This document shows positions 54,712-63,207 of a DNA stretch of 64,000 nt, piece by piece; the stretch's first letter is position 1; every line of letters begins with the position of its first letter. The notes beneath the pieces are model-generated. The model was given only the letters and a program-made list of their open reading frames with translations, did not search any database and had not been told where the DNA came from. The position numbers were made by a program, and so were the translations under genes. The stretch comes from Pantoea phytobeneficialis (GTDB taxonomy: Bacteria; Pseudomonadota; Gammaproteobacteria; Enterobacterales; Enterobacteriaceae), in contig NZ_CP024636.1 in assembly GCF_009728735.1 (NCBI RefSeq), positions 272,322-336,321 of the forward strand, given 5' to 3'.

Positions 54712-55785
54712 ATGGCAGGCGTAACCCTTCAGACCGTCACCAAATCGTATGACGGCAAAAATCAGATCATTCAGCCGCTGAATATCACCATCAACGATGG
54801 CGAGTTTATGGTGATGGTCGGGCCTTCCGGCTGCGGTAAATCCACGCTGCTGCGTATGGTGGCCGGGCTGGAGCGCGTCAGCTCTGGCGATATCTATATT
54901 GACGACCAACGTGTTACCGATCTGGAGCCGAAAGATCGTGGTATCGCGATGGTGTTCCAGAACTACGCGCTCTACCCACATATGACGGTAGAAGAGAACA
55001 TGGCCTATGGCCTGAAAATCCGTGGTATGGGCAAAGAACAGATTCGCCAGCGCGTACTGGAAGCGGCGCGTAGCCTCGAACTGGATCATCTGCTGACCCG
55101 TCGCCCGCGTGAGTTATCCGGCGGTCAACGCCAGCGTGTGGCGATGGGGCGCGCCATCGTGCGTGAACCGGCGGTGTTCCTGTTTGATGAACCGTTGTCA
55201 AACCTTGATGCCCGCCTGCGCGTGCAGATGCGGCTGGAGCTGCAACAGCTGCACCGTCGTCTGCAAACCACCAGCCTGTACGTGACGCATGACCAGGTTG
55301 AGGCGATGACGCTGGCACAGCGCGTGATGGTAATGAACAAAGGCATTGTCGAGCAGGTGGGCACGCCGGTTGAGGTGTACGAACGCCCGGCCAGCCAGTT
55401 TGTCGCCGCTTTTATCGGCGCACCGGCGATGAACCTGCTGCCGGGGCAGATCAACAGCGACGGCACCCGTTTTACCCTCGATGCCCTGCACGCGCTGCCG
55501 CTGGCGGAAAGCAAGGCGAAGTGGGCCAATCGGCCACTGACGCTGGGCATTCGCCCGGAGCATATCCAGCTAACAAGCCGAGAGGCGGGGGGGATTCCGT
55601 TGGTGGTGGAGACACTGGAAATGCTCGGTGCTGATAATCTGGCGCATGGTCGTATCGGTGAGGCGCGATTGGTGGTACGTTTGCCGCACAGCGAACGCCC
55701 GCCGGCGGGCAGCAGCCTATGGCTGCATTTGCCGTCGGAGGCGTTACATTTCTTCGATTCAACTCATGGAAAGCGTCTGGAATGA
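54712..55785 (+). CDS. ugpC: Glycerol-3-phosphate ABC ATPase UgpC
   Basis: The ATPase of the Ugp importer, MalK type. The start at 54712 ([15 protein letters not shown]) matches E. coli and gives 357 residues; an ATG 13 codons upstream lies in ugpE. Walker [14 protein letters not shown], signature [15 protein letters not shown], Walker [14 protein letters not shown], then a C-terminal OB-type regulatory domain with TLGIRPEHI. The stop overlaps the ugpQ ATG. Confidence 0.97.
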   Translation: MAGVTLQTVTKSYDGKNQIIQPLNITINDGEFMVMVGPSGCGKSTLLRMVAGLERVSSGDIYIDDQRVTDLEPKDRGIAMVFQNYALYPHMTVEENMAYGLKIRGMGKEQIRQRVLEAARSLELDHLLTRRPRELSGGQRQRVAMGRAIVREPAVFLFDEPLSNLDARLRVQMRLELQQLHRRLQTTSLYVTHDQVEAMTLAQRVMVMNKGIVEQVGTPVEVYERPASQFVAAFIGAPAMNLLPGQINSDGTRFTLDALHALPLAESKAKWANRPLTLGIRPEHIQLTSREAGGIPLVVETLEMLGADNLAHGRIGEARLVVRLPHSERPPAGSSLWLHLPSEALHFFDSTHGKRLE

Positions 55786-56525
55786 GTAAGCACAACTGGC
55801 CGTATCCGCACATTGTCGCCCATCGTGGCGGCGGTAAACTGGCCCCGGAAAACACCCTCGCCGCCATTGATGTGGGGGCGCATTATCACCACCAAATGAT
55901 TGAGTTTGACGCCAAACTCTCAGACGATCGCCAGATTTTCCTGCTGCACGATGACACCCTCGATCGCACCAGCAACGGCTGGGGCGTGGCGGGCGATTTG
56001 CCGTGGGATAAGCTGGCGCAACTGGATGCCGGTAGCTGGTTCAGCAACAAATTTGCCGGTGAGCCGCTGGCGCTGCTGAGTGACGTGGCCGCGCGCTGCC
56101 GTCAGCATCAGATGATGGCGAATATTGAGATCAAACCGACCACTGGCAAAGAGGTGGAGACGGGGCGCGATGTGGCGTTAGCCGCGCGTGAATTGTGGCA
56201 GGGGCAAACTGCGCCGCTGCTCTCTTCTTTCTCGTATCAGGCGCTGGAAGCCGCCATGCAGGCGGTGCCAGAACTGCCACGCGGCTTGCTGCTGGATAGC
56301 TGGCATGATGACTGGCAAGCGCTGACCTCAAGTCTGGATTGCGTCTCCATTCACCTCAACCACAAATTGCTGAATGCCGAGCGCACCGCGCAGTTGAAAG
56401 CGGCAGGTCTGCATATCCTGGTTTATACCGTGAATCAGCCCGAGCGGGCGCGCGAGCTGCTGGGGTGGGGCGTCGATGCGATCTGTACCGACCGCATCGA
56501 CATTATTGGTCCCGACTTCCGTTAA
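55782..56525 (+). CDS. ugpQ: Glycerophosphodiester phosphodiesterase UgpQ
   Basis: The cytoplasmic GDPD hydrolyses imported glycerophosphodiesters to glycerol-3-phosphate and an alcohol. The start at 55782 overlaps the ugpC stop (ATGA) and gives 247 residues, the E. coli length. Catalytic motifs: [16 protein letters not shown] (His14 region), [19 protein letters not shown] and NIEIKP. Last gene of the Pho-regulated operon; its stop overlaps the convergent yhhA stop by four bases. Confidence 0.97.
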   Translation: MSKHNWPYPHIVAHRGGGKLAPENTLAAIDVGAHYHHQMIEFDAKLSDDRQIFLLHDDTLDRTSNGWGVAGDLPWDKLAQLDAGSWFSNKFAGEPLALLSDVAARCRQHQMMANIEIKPTTGKEVETGRDVALAARELWQGQTAPLLSSFSYQALEAAMQAVPELPRGLLLDSWHDDWQALTSSLDCVSIHLNHKLLNAERTAQLKAAGLHILVYTVNQPERARELLGWGVDAICTDRIDIIGPDFR

Positions 56526-56797
56526 TTGGTCTTCTGCTGGCCCGGCTGCGTTTTGATGATGCGCTGCTGGGCGCTGTCGCGATGTTCCTGCATTTTGCGC
56601 TGTAAATCCTGTTTCTGCTGTTGCTGATCCTGTTGCAGCTTCAGTTTCTCCTGCTGCTGCTGGATTTGCATCTGCGTCTGCATCCGTTGCTGGCTTGGGT
56701 TGTAGCCCGGTTTAAAGGGTTCGTTGGTGTTATTCAGCATATTCGCCATGCTGCTTAACGGCAGCAGGGCAGCGAAAACAATCAGCCATTTTTTCAT
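56522..56797 (-). CDS. yhhA: Gln-rich exported protein YhhA (DUF2756)
   Basis: The start at 56797 ([18 protein letters not shown]) follows GGAGG and gives 91 residues, shorter than E. coli YhhA (146). A signal peptide (1-18) is followed by [20 protein letters not shown] and a long Gln/Lys/Glu-rich helix or coiled coil. Function is unknown. It lies between ugpQ and ggt as in E. coli. Confidence 0.88.
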   Translation of the reverse strand: MKKWLIVFAALLPLSSMANMLNNTNEPFKPGYNPSQQRMQTQMQIQQQQEKLKLQQDQQQQKQDLQRKMQEHRDSAQQRIIKTQPGQQKTN

Positions 56798-56987
56798 GAT
56801 CACTCCTCCATTAATGCCGCGGTGCTGTGTGTCTGGCGTAACCGCAGCAACCATAAGTTTATGCGATATTAAAAAGGGCCAATCCAGGAGTGCACCTAAT
56901 TTGAGTTAGCTGCTAATCTTTTTCAGTGTTTGTAAACACTTGCGTCAATGTAAACAATTATAAACAACTGAAAAGGATGGTAGTGGC

Positions 56988-58739
56988 ATGCGGATACAAG
57001 GCAGTGTACGCCAGCTCGGCTGGGCGTTGTTGATGAGTTTTACCGTGGTGCAGGGGGGACAGGCGGCACCAAACAGCGCACCTCCCGTCTCTTATGGCGT
57101 GGATAGCGATACCTTCCATCCGGTGAAGGCGAAACATGGCATGGTGGCCTCGGTGGATGCGACCGCCACTGACGTGGGCGTGGAGATTCTCAAGCAGGGT
57201 GGCAATGCGGTGGATGCCGCGGTCGCGGTCGGCTTCGCGCTGGCGGTGACCCATCCACAGGCCGGAAACCTCGGTGGCGGCGGATTTATGTTGCTGCGTA
57301 CCGCCTCCGGGCAGACCACCGCCATCGATTTCCGCGAAATGGCTCCGGCGCGTGCCTCGCGCGATATGTTCCTTGATAAACAAGGCAACGCCGACAGTAA
57401 GTTATCACTCACTTCCCATCTGGCATCGGGTACGCCAGGCACGGTGGCGGGTTTTGCGCTGGCCGCTCATAAATATGGCACGCTGCCGTTAAGCACTTTG
57501 CTGGCCCCGGCAATCAAACTGGCGCGGAACGGCATCATTGTTAACGATGCGCTGGCGGATGACCTCGCCACCTATGGCAAAGAAAACCTGATCAATCACG
57601 ACAACAGCCGGGCCATTTTCTACAAAGCCGACGGCCAGCCTTATCAGAAGGGCGATCGTCTGGTGCAGAAAAACCTCGCGCACAGCCTGCAATTGATTGC
57701 GCAACAAGGGCCGGATGCCTTCTACAAAGGCAAAATTGCCGACGAAATCGCCGGTGAGATGGCACAACATGGTGGTCTGATTGGCAAAGCTGATTTGGCA
57801 GCCTATCGCGCCGTTGAGCGCAAACCGGTCAGCGGCAGCTATCGCGGCTATCAGGTCTTCTCAATGCCACCGCCGTCATCAGGCGGCATTCATATCATCG
57901 AAATCCTTAATATCCTGGAAAACTTCGATTTGGCGAAGATGGGCTTTGGTAGCGCCGATGCGATGCAGGTGATGGCCGAGGCAGAAAAATACGCCTATGC
58001 CGACCGCTCGGAATATCTCGGTGACCCGGATTTTGTGAAGGTGCCGCAGCAGGCGTTGACCAGCAAAGCTTACGCGAAATCGCTGGCGCAGCAGATTGAT
58101 GTCAACAAGGCGCGCCCGTCGAGCGAAATCAAACCGGGCAAGCTGGAGCCGTACGAGAGCAATCAAACTACCCATTTCTCCGTGGTGGATAAGGACGGCA
58201 ATGCAGTGGCGGTGACCTACACGCTGAATACCTACTTCGGTAGCGGCATTGTGGCCGGGCAGAGCGGTATCCTGATGAACAACGAGATGGATGACTTCTC
58301 CGCCAAACCGGGGACACCGAACGTCTATGGTCTGGTTGGTGGTGAAGCCAATGCGGTGCAACCTGCCAAGCGTCCTCTGTCGTCGATGTCACCGACCATT
58401 GTGGTGAAGGATGGCAAAACCTGGCTGGTGACCGGTAGCCCTGGCGGCAGCCGCATTATCACCACGGTGTTGCAGATGGTGGTCAACAGCATCGATTTTG
58501 GTATGAATGTGGCCGAGGCGACCAATGCGCCGCGTTTCCATCATCAGTGGCTGCCGGATCAGCTGCGTGTGGAGAAGGGCTTTAGCCCGGATACCTTGCG
58601 TTTGCTGGAGAGCAAAGGTCAGCATGTGAAGGTGCTCCCGGCGATGGGCAGTACCCAGAGCATTATGATTGGGCCGGATGGCACGCGTTATGGTGCATCC
58701 GATCCGCGTTCGGTGGATGATTTAAGCGCGGGTTATTAA
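56988..58739 (+). CDS. ggt: Gamma-glutamyltranspeptidase
   Basis: Ggt is a periplasmic enzyme that transfers or hydrolyses the gamma-glutamyl group of glutathione. The 583-residue precursor has a signal peptide (about 1-26) and cleaves itself into two subunits before Thr394 in NQTTHFSVVDKDGNA, the nucleophile. Other conserved parts are GGNAVDAAVAVGFALAVTHP near residue 69, the oxyanion SSMSPTIV segment and GSPGGSRIITTVLQ near 484. A large structured intergenic region follows. Confidence 0.97.
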   Translation: MRIQGSVRQLGWALLMSFTVVQGGQAAPNSAPPVSYGVDSDTFHPVKAKHGMVASVDATATDVGVEILKQGGNAVDAAVAVGFALAVTHPQAGNLGGGGFMLLRTASGQTTAIDFREMAPARASRDMFLDKQGNADSKLSLTSHLASGTPGTVAGFALAAHKYGTLPLSTLLAPAIKLARNGIIVNDALADDLATYGKENLINHDNSRAIFYKADGQPYQKGDRLVQKNLAHSLQLIAQQGPDAFYKGKIADEIAGEMAQHGGLIGKADLAAYRAVERKPVSGSYRGYQVFSMPPPSSGGIHIIEILNILENFDLAKMGFGSADAMQVMAEAEKYAYADRSEYLGDPDFVKVPQQALTSKAYAKSLAQQIDVNKARPSSEIKPGKLEPYESNQTTHFSVVDKDGNAVAVTYTLNTYFGSGIVAGQSGILMNNEMDDFSAKPGTPNVYGLVGGEANAVQPAKRPLSSMSPTIVVKDGKTWLVTGSPGGSRIITTVLQMVVNSIDFGMNVAEATNAPRFHHQWLPDQLRVEKGFSPDTLRLLESKGQHVKVLPAMGSTQSIMIGPDGTRYGASDPRSVDDLSAGY

Positions 58740-59238
58740 AGGCTCCGTGGTTTCGTTCGCACTGAGCGGGTTTCGTTCGCCATAGGCTGATGCAGTTTCA
58801 GCTCGCCGGTGCGGCGACCGAGCAAAGGGCGCCTGGCCGCATCCTTTGCAATCCCGGGCCCTGCGCCAGCCTCTTTTTTTGCGCGATAAATCGCGCCGCT
58901 ACGGGTAACGTGCTGCCATTTGTAGCGGCGCGATTTATCGCGCAATTAAGAGAGCACCTGGCTTTCAGGCGATGGGGTGGGCGGCATCCGCAGCGCTGAG
59001 CGCAGAGTGAAGGCCAGGACGAGCCGCATGGATGCGGCGAGAGGGCGGAATGAGCCAGGGATGGCGAATCCGCGCGGGCCGTACGGCCTGAGTGATAAGC
59101 GAGGGAACAGCGCTATGCGCTGCGCGAGGACGGCGCAGGGAGCGGATTGCAAAGGTGCGCGCCCTCGCACCTTTGCCCGTCCGCCTGCACGTAGCGGCTG
59201 AAACTCCACTATGTTTGGCGGGCGGAACCTATTCGGTG
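58740..59238. repeat. Structured 500-base intergenic region with nested hairpins
   Basis: No credible gene. Contents in order: two direct copies of GGTTTCGTTCGC (58749, 58769); a long-range inverted repeat, left arm 58843-58867 and right arm 59132-59155, sharing CCTTTGCAATCC and CCCTGCGCC; repeat copy F inside (58881-58943); local hairpins GCCGCA/TGCGGC (59023-59038), palindrome GGCCGTACGGCC (59077), CAGCGC/GCGCTG (59108-59122); and a perfect 11-bp hairpin GCAAAGGTGCG/CGCACCTTTGC (59149-59176). It separates ggt from the convergent yhhY and looks like a compound repetitive element. Confidence 0.75.
58881..58943. repeat. REP-like palindromic repeat, copy F (outward order)
   Basis: Arms at 58881-58905 and 58922-58943. 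As in copy B the arm order is reversed relative to copies A, C, D and E, with a short 16-base spacer. It sits inside the structured region downstream of ggt. Confidence 0.92.
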
Positions 59239-59757
59239 TCAACCCACTGCCACCTGGCCAGCTTCCCCTTTCAACCGCGCCATATAATGGGTATCCACCA
59301 GCGCGCCGTTCCGCATCGCATAACGGCGCGCGGTGCCCTCAATCTCAAACCCAAACTTCTGATACAACCCAATCGCGGCTTTATTGTCGGCAAACACCGT
59401 CAGCTCAATGCGCGTCACCTGCAACCAGTTGTCGCACAGGTCCACCATCGCCGCCATCAACGCGGAACCGACGCCACGGCGGTGAAACGCTGGATCAACC
59501 CCCATCCCGATAGTCGCGGTATGACGACGGCGCATCGCCTCCAGCACGCTGACGGTGAGTTGTCCCACCACCTGTCCATCAATGCACGCCACCAGACGTT
59601 GCTCACCCGGACGAATGTTTTGCAGTCGCTCCTGCCACAGCGCAGGCGATTGCAAGGGTAAATGCAGGGTATCCGCCTGGGTTTCAGCGTGGCTGTAAAG
59701 CTGAAACAGTACGGCGGCGTCATCAGGCGTGGTGTGACGCACAGTGATCAGACTCAT
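59239..59757 (-). CDS. yhhY: GNAT-family amino-acid acetyltransferase YhhY
   Basis: The start at 59757 (MSLITVRHTTPDDAAV) follows AAGGAG and gives 172 residues; the longer frame to 59823 is not needed. It matches YhhY, an N-acetyltransferase acting on some amino acids and analogues in E. coli. The acetyl-CoA loop HRRGVGSALMAAMVDLCDNW lies near residues 91-110 and YQKFGFEIEGTARRYAMRNG near 129-148. The C-terminus is about ten residues longer than in E. coli. It is divergent from ryhB. Confidence 0.93.
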   Translation of the reverse strand: MSLITVRHTTPDDAAVLFQLYSHAETQADTLHLPLQSPALWQERLQNIRPGEQRLVACIDGQVVGQLTVSVLEAMRRRHTATIGMGVDPAFHRRGVGSALMAAMVDLCDNWLQVTRIELTVFADNKAAIGLYQKFGFEIEGTARRYAMRNGALVDTHYMARLKGEAGQVAVG

Positions 59758-59860
59758 GGTGCGGCTCCTTATGCAAAATGAAAAAATCCCCTTTAACATC
59801 AAGGATTTTTTATCGCTGGTCAATTGAAAATAATTCTCAAAAGGACTTTACAGACGCGAA

Positions 59861-59879
59861 TGATAATGATTATTATTGC
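59861..59879 (+). promoter_or_regulatory. Fur box at the ryhB promoter
   Basis: TGATAATGATTATTATTGC closely matches the Fur consensus GATAATGATAATCATTATC and covers the -10 region just before ryhB. A second AT-rich stretch at 59824-59840 (TGAAAATAATTCTC) may be part of the same control region. Iron-bound Fur should repress ryhB. Confidence 0.88.
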
Positions 59880-59980
59880 GATGCGGTCCCGGGAAGTCCT
59901 CCTGACAAACCGGGAAAGCACGACATTGCTCACATTGCTTCCAGTGTTTCTTAGCCAGCTCGGGTGCTGGCTTTTTTTTT
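59878..59980 (+). ncRNA. ryhB: Small RNA RyhB
   Basis: RyhB base-pairs with mRNAs of iron-using proteins, with Hfq, when iron is low. The central stretch AAAGCACGACATTGCTCACA and the following TTGCTTCCAG are the same as in E. coli RyhB, and the 3' end is the terminator AGCCAGC / GCTGGCT followed by nine T. The 5' third differs and is somewhat longer, giving about 103 bases against about 90-95. It lies next to yhhY, as in E. coli, directly after a Fur box. The exact 5' end is estimated. Confidence 0.95.
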
Positions 59981-60087
59981 GTCTTTTTCTCCGACATTCG
60001 GCAACGATCCCGCTTCCCGCGCCCCGTTTACAATCGCATGACAATTTAATGATAGACTCAGCGTATCTCTGACCTCAGGCGCTTACG

Positions 60088-61083
60088 ATGAAGAAAAAAA
60101 GACCGGTACTACAGGACGTTGCCGATCGCGTCGGCATCACCAAAATGACCGTCAGCCGCTACCTGCGCAATCCAGAGCAGGTCTCCGCTGCGCTGCGTGA
60201 CAAAATCGCCATTGCGCTGGACGAGTTGGGTTACATCCCCAACCGCGCTCCTGACATGCTCTCTAACGCCACCAGCCGCGCCATCGGTGTGCTGCTGCCG
60301 TCACTGACTAACCAGGTATTTGCTGACGTGCTGCGCGGGATTGAAACCGTCACCGATGAGGCGGGGTATCAGACGTTGGTGGGGCACTTCGGCTATAACG
60401 CACAGAAAGAGGAATTACAGCTGCGTTCGCTGCTGGGCTGGAACATCGATGGGGTGATCCTGACGGAACGCACCCATACGCCGGGTACGCTGCGTATGCT
60501 CGAAGTGGCAGGCATCCCGGTAATCGAAATGATGGACTCGGTTTCACCTTGCCTCGATATGGCTGTGGGCTTTAACAACGTCGAAGCGGCGCGTCAGATG
60601 ACCCATGCTATCCTGAAAAAAGGCCATCGCCACACCGTCTACCTCGGTGCGCGCCTTGATGAACGTACCCTCCAGAAACAGCAGGGCTACGAGCAGGCGA
60701 TGCGTGAAGCCGGGTTAACACCGCACAGCGTGATGATGGAAGATGCCTCGTCCTTCAGCGCCGGAGCCTTGTTGCTGCGTGAGGCGCAACGACGCTATCC
60801 GCAAACCGACAGCTTGTTCTGTACCAACGATGACCTTGCAGTCGGGGCGATGTTCGAATGCCAACGTCAGGGATTGAGCGTCCCGGAGCAAATGGCGATT
60901 GCCGGTTTCCACGGTCACGATATCACCCAAGTGGTTAACCCGCGTCTCGCGACGGTGCTGACCCCGCGCGAACGCATGGGACGGGAATCGGCGGCGATGC
61001 TGCTGGCGCGAATTGGCGGCGATCGTTCCGTCACTGTGCCACTGGATGTCGGGTTTGAAATTGCCGAAGGCGGCAGCATCTGA
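60088..61083 (+). CDS. gntR: Gluconate operon repressor GntR
   Basis: GntR is a LacI-family repressor of gluconate uptake and use, released by gluconate. The 331-residue protein has the helix-turn-helix at the N-terminus (VLQDVADRVGITKMTVSRYL, residues 7-26) and a periplasmic-binding-protein-like effector domain. A weak promoter candidate, TTTACA-17-TGATAG, ends about 30 bases upstream. E. coli has yhhW and yhhX between gntR and ryhB; they are absent here. Confidence 0.96.
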   Translation: MKKKRPVLQDVADRVGITKMTVSRYLRNPEQVSAALRDKIAIALDELGYIPNRAPDMLSNATSRAIGVLLPSLTNQVFADVLRGIETVTDEAGYQTLVGHFGYNAQKEELQLRSLLGWNIDGVILTERTHTPGTLRMLEVAGIPVIEMMDSVSPCLDMAVGFNNVEAARQMTHAILKKGHRHTVYLGARLDERTLQKQQGYEQAMREAGLTPHSVMMEDASSFSAGALLLREAQRRYPQTDSLFCTNDDLAVGAMFECQRQGLSVPEQMAIAGFHGHDITQVVNPRLATVLTPRERMGRESAAMLLARIGGDRSVTVPLDVGFEIAEGGSI

Positions 61084-61178
61084 TTCTGGCGATTTTTTGA
61101 GTCAGTTCACACTTTCGTGCTTTTCCCGGTAAAAGGGTTGCCAGCCTGTGACCGGGTACCGACAATGATGATCGAATT

Positions 61179-61192
61179 TGTTATCGGTAACA
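61179..61192. promoter_or_regulatory. GntR operator upstream of gntKU
   Basis: TGTTATCGGTAACA is a palindrome matching the GntR site of E. coli (ATGTTACCGATAACA type). It lies 31 bases before the gntK start, well placed to block transcription. Confidence 0.85.
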
Positions 61193-61222
61193 TTGGCAGA
61201 TTAACTGCCGGAGCGCAAAACA

Positions 61223-61759
61223 ATGACAACGCCATCCCCGTCGCACCATGTTTTTATCCTGATGGGTGTGTCCGGCAGCGGAAAGTCTGCCGTCGCCAAT
61301 CAGGTTTCACACCAACTCAACACCGCCTTTCTTGACGGTGATTTCCTGCATCCGCGCAGCAACATTATGAAAATGGCCGAAGGCCATCCGCTGGATGACA
61401 ACGATCGTCGCCCGTGGTTGCAGGCGCTGAACGATGCCGCTTTTGCCATGCAACGTACCCAGGAAGTCTCCATCATTGTCTGCTCGGCACTGAAAAAGTC
61501 CTACCGCGACATCCTGCGTCAAGGCAACCACAACCTGAAATTTGTCTATTTGAAAGGCGATTTCGAAACCATCGAATCCCGCCTGAAAGCCCGCAAAGGC
61601 CACTTCTTCAAACCACAGATGCTGGTGACGCAGTTTGCCACGCTGGAAGAACCCGGCGCGAACGAACCCGATGTACTGGTGGTTGATATTAATCATTCAC
61701 TGGATGAGGTAGTTGCGGCCACGGTTGCGACCATCAAGGGAGCAATCAACAAGGGTTAG
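61223..61759 (+). CDS. gntK: Gluconokinase GntK
   Basis: GntK phosphorylates gluconate to 6-phosphogluconate for the Entner-Doudoroff and pentose phosphate routes. The 178-residue protein has the P-loop GVSGSGKSAVA (residues 15-25), LDGDFLHPRSNIMKM and VCSALKKSYRDILR. The gntU start codon follows 2 bases after its stop, so the two form one unit under the GntR operator. Confidence 0.97.
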   Translation: MTTPSPSHHVFILMGVSGSGKSAVANQVSHQLNTAFLDGDFLHPRSNIMKMAEGHPLDDNDRRPWLQALNDAAFAMQRTQEVSIIVCSALKKSYRDILRQGNHNLKFVYLKGDFETIESRLKARKGHFFKPQMLVTQFATLEEPGANEPDVLVVDINHSLDEVVAATVATIKGAINKG

Positions 61760-61761
61760 TC

Positions 61762-63102
61762 ATGAGTACCGCAACGCTGGTGTTAACCGCAGCAGGCTCT
61801 GTCCTGCTGCTGCTGTTTTTGGTGATGAAAGCGCGTATGCACGCCTTTGTCGCCCTGATGTTAGTCTCCATTGGTGCCGGGTTGTTCTCCGGTATGCCGC
61901 TCGACAAAATTGCTGACACCATGCAGAAAGGCATGGGCGGTACGCTCGGTTTCCTGGCGATTGTGGTGGCGCTGGGCGCGATGTTCGGCAAAATCCTGCA
62001 TGAAACCGGCGCGGTCGATCAGATTGCTATCCGCATGCTGAAAACCTTCGGGGAAAGCCGCGCGCATTACGCGATGGGCATTGCCGGGTTAATCTGCGCG
62101 CTGCCGCTGTTTTTTGAGGTGGCGGTGGTGTTGCTGATCAGCATCGCATTTGCCGTGGCGCGCCGCACCGGCGATAACCTGGTGAAACTGGTGATCCCAT
62201 TGTTTGCCGGGGTCGCTGCTTCCGCAGCGTTTCTGCTGCCGGGACCGGCTCCGATGTTGCTGGCGTCACAAATGCATGCTGATTTTGGCTGGATGATTTT
62301 GTTGGGCCTGTGCGCAGCAATCCCTGGCATGATTATCGCCGGACCGCTGTTTGGCAACCTGATTGCTAAACGCGTCACCTTCAGCGCCCCGCCGGAAGAC
62401 AATCAACCGGATGTGGAAGAGGGCAAGCTGCCGTCGTTTCGCTTCAGTCTGGCGCTGATCCTGTTCCCGCTGCTGTTGGTGGGGCTGAAAACCATCGGTG
62501 CGCGCTTCACTACGCCGGATTCACGTCTGTATGAGTGGCTGGAGTTTATTGGTCACCCCTTCACCGCGATTCTGCTGGCCTGTCTGGTGGCGATTTATGG
62601 CCTGGCGTACCGTCAGGGCATGGATAAAGAGAGGGTGATGCAGGTCTGCGGCAGCGCGCTGCAACCGGCGGGGATTATCCTGCTGGTGATCGGTGCGGGT
62701 GGGGTGTTTAAACAGGTGCTGGTGGATTCCGGCGTCGGTCCGGTACTGGGCCACGCGTTGATTGGCGCGGGTCTGCCGATTGCGCTGGCTTGTTTTATCC
62801 TCTCCGGTGCGGTGCGGGTGATTCAGGGTTCAGCCACGGTCGCCTGCCTGACGACGGTTGGCCTGGTGATGCCGGTGATTGAACCGCTGCACTACAGCGG
62901 CGCGCAACTGGCGGCGCTGTCGATTTGTATCGGCGGTGGCTCCATCATAATCAGCCACGTCAATGACGCCGGTTTCTGGCTGTTTGGCCGCTTTACCGGC
63001 GCGACGGAAGGTGAAACCCTGAAAACCTGGACGCTGATGGAAACTATCCTCGGCACCACCGGGGCAATTGTCGGGATGATTGCCTTCAGCTTGTTGTCTT
63101 AA
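61762..63102 (+). CDS. gntU: Gluconate transporter GntU
   Basis: An inner-membrane GntP-family proton symporter for gluconate. The 446 residues contain 12-14 membrane segments and closely follow E. coli GntU throughout (KARMHAFVALMLVSIGAGLF, PGPAPMLLASQMHADFGWMI, RVIQGSATVACLTTVGLVMP). It lies directly behind gntK. In E. coli gntU is next to asd and yhgN; here it is 37 kb from them. Confidence 0.97.
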   Translation: MSTATLVLTAAGSVLLLLFLVMKARMHAFVALMLVSIGAGLFSGMPLDKIADTMQKGMGGTLGFLAIVVALGAMFGKILHETGAVDQIAIRMLKTFGESRAHYAMGIAGLICALPLFFEVAVVLLISIAFAVARRTGDNLVKLVIPLFAGVAASAAFLLPGPAPMLLASQMHADFGWMILLGLCAAIPGMIIAGPLFGNLIAKRVTFSAPPEDNQPDVEEGKLPSFRFSLALILFPLLLVGLKTIGARFTTPDSRLYEWLEFIGHPFTAILLACLVAIYGLAYRQGMDKERVMQVCGSALQPAGIILLVIGAGGVFKQVLVDSGVGPVLGHALIGAGLPIALACFILSGAVRVIQGSATVACLTTVGLVMPVIEPLHYSGAQLAALSICIGGGSIIISHVNDAGFWLFGRFTGATEGETLKTWTLMETILGTTGAIVGMIAFSLLS

Positions 63103-63123
63103 TTAAAATCACCGAACCGGAAC

Positions 63124-63192
63124 TGCGCGATTTATCGCGCAGTTCCGTGCGCGATGCGGGAAAAATCCGCGCGATAAATCGCGCCGCTACGC
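63124..63192. repeat. REP-like palindromic repeat, copy G
   Basis: The right arm at 63169-63192 is full length; the left arm is shortened to TGCGCGATTTATCGCGCA (63124-63141). It lies between the convergent gntU and yjbB, ending 15 bases before the yjbB stop. Confidence 0.9.
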
Positions 63193-63207
63193 AAGGTGCC
63201 TTGGCTA

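Noticed and set aside
59092..59661. A 189-codon plus-strand frame and other short frames across the ggt-yhhY region.
   Set aside because: They run through hairpins and then antisense to yhhY. They look like translated repeat DNA rather than genes.
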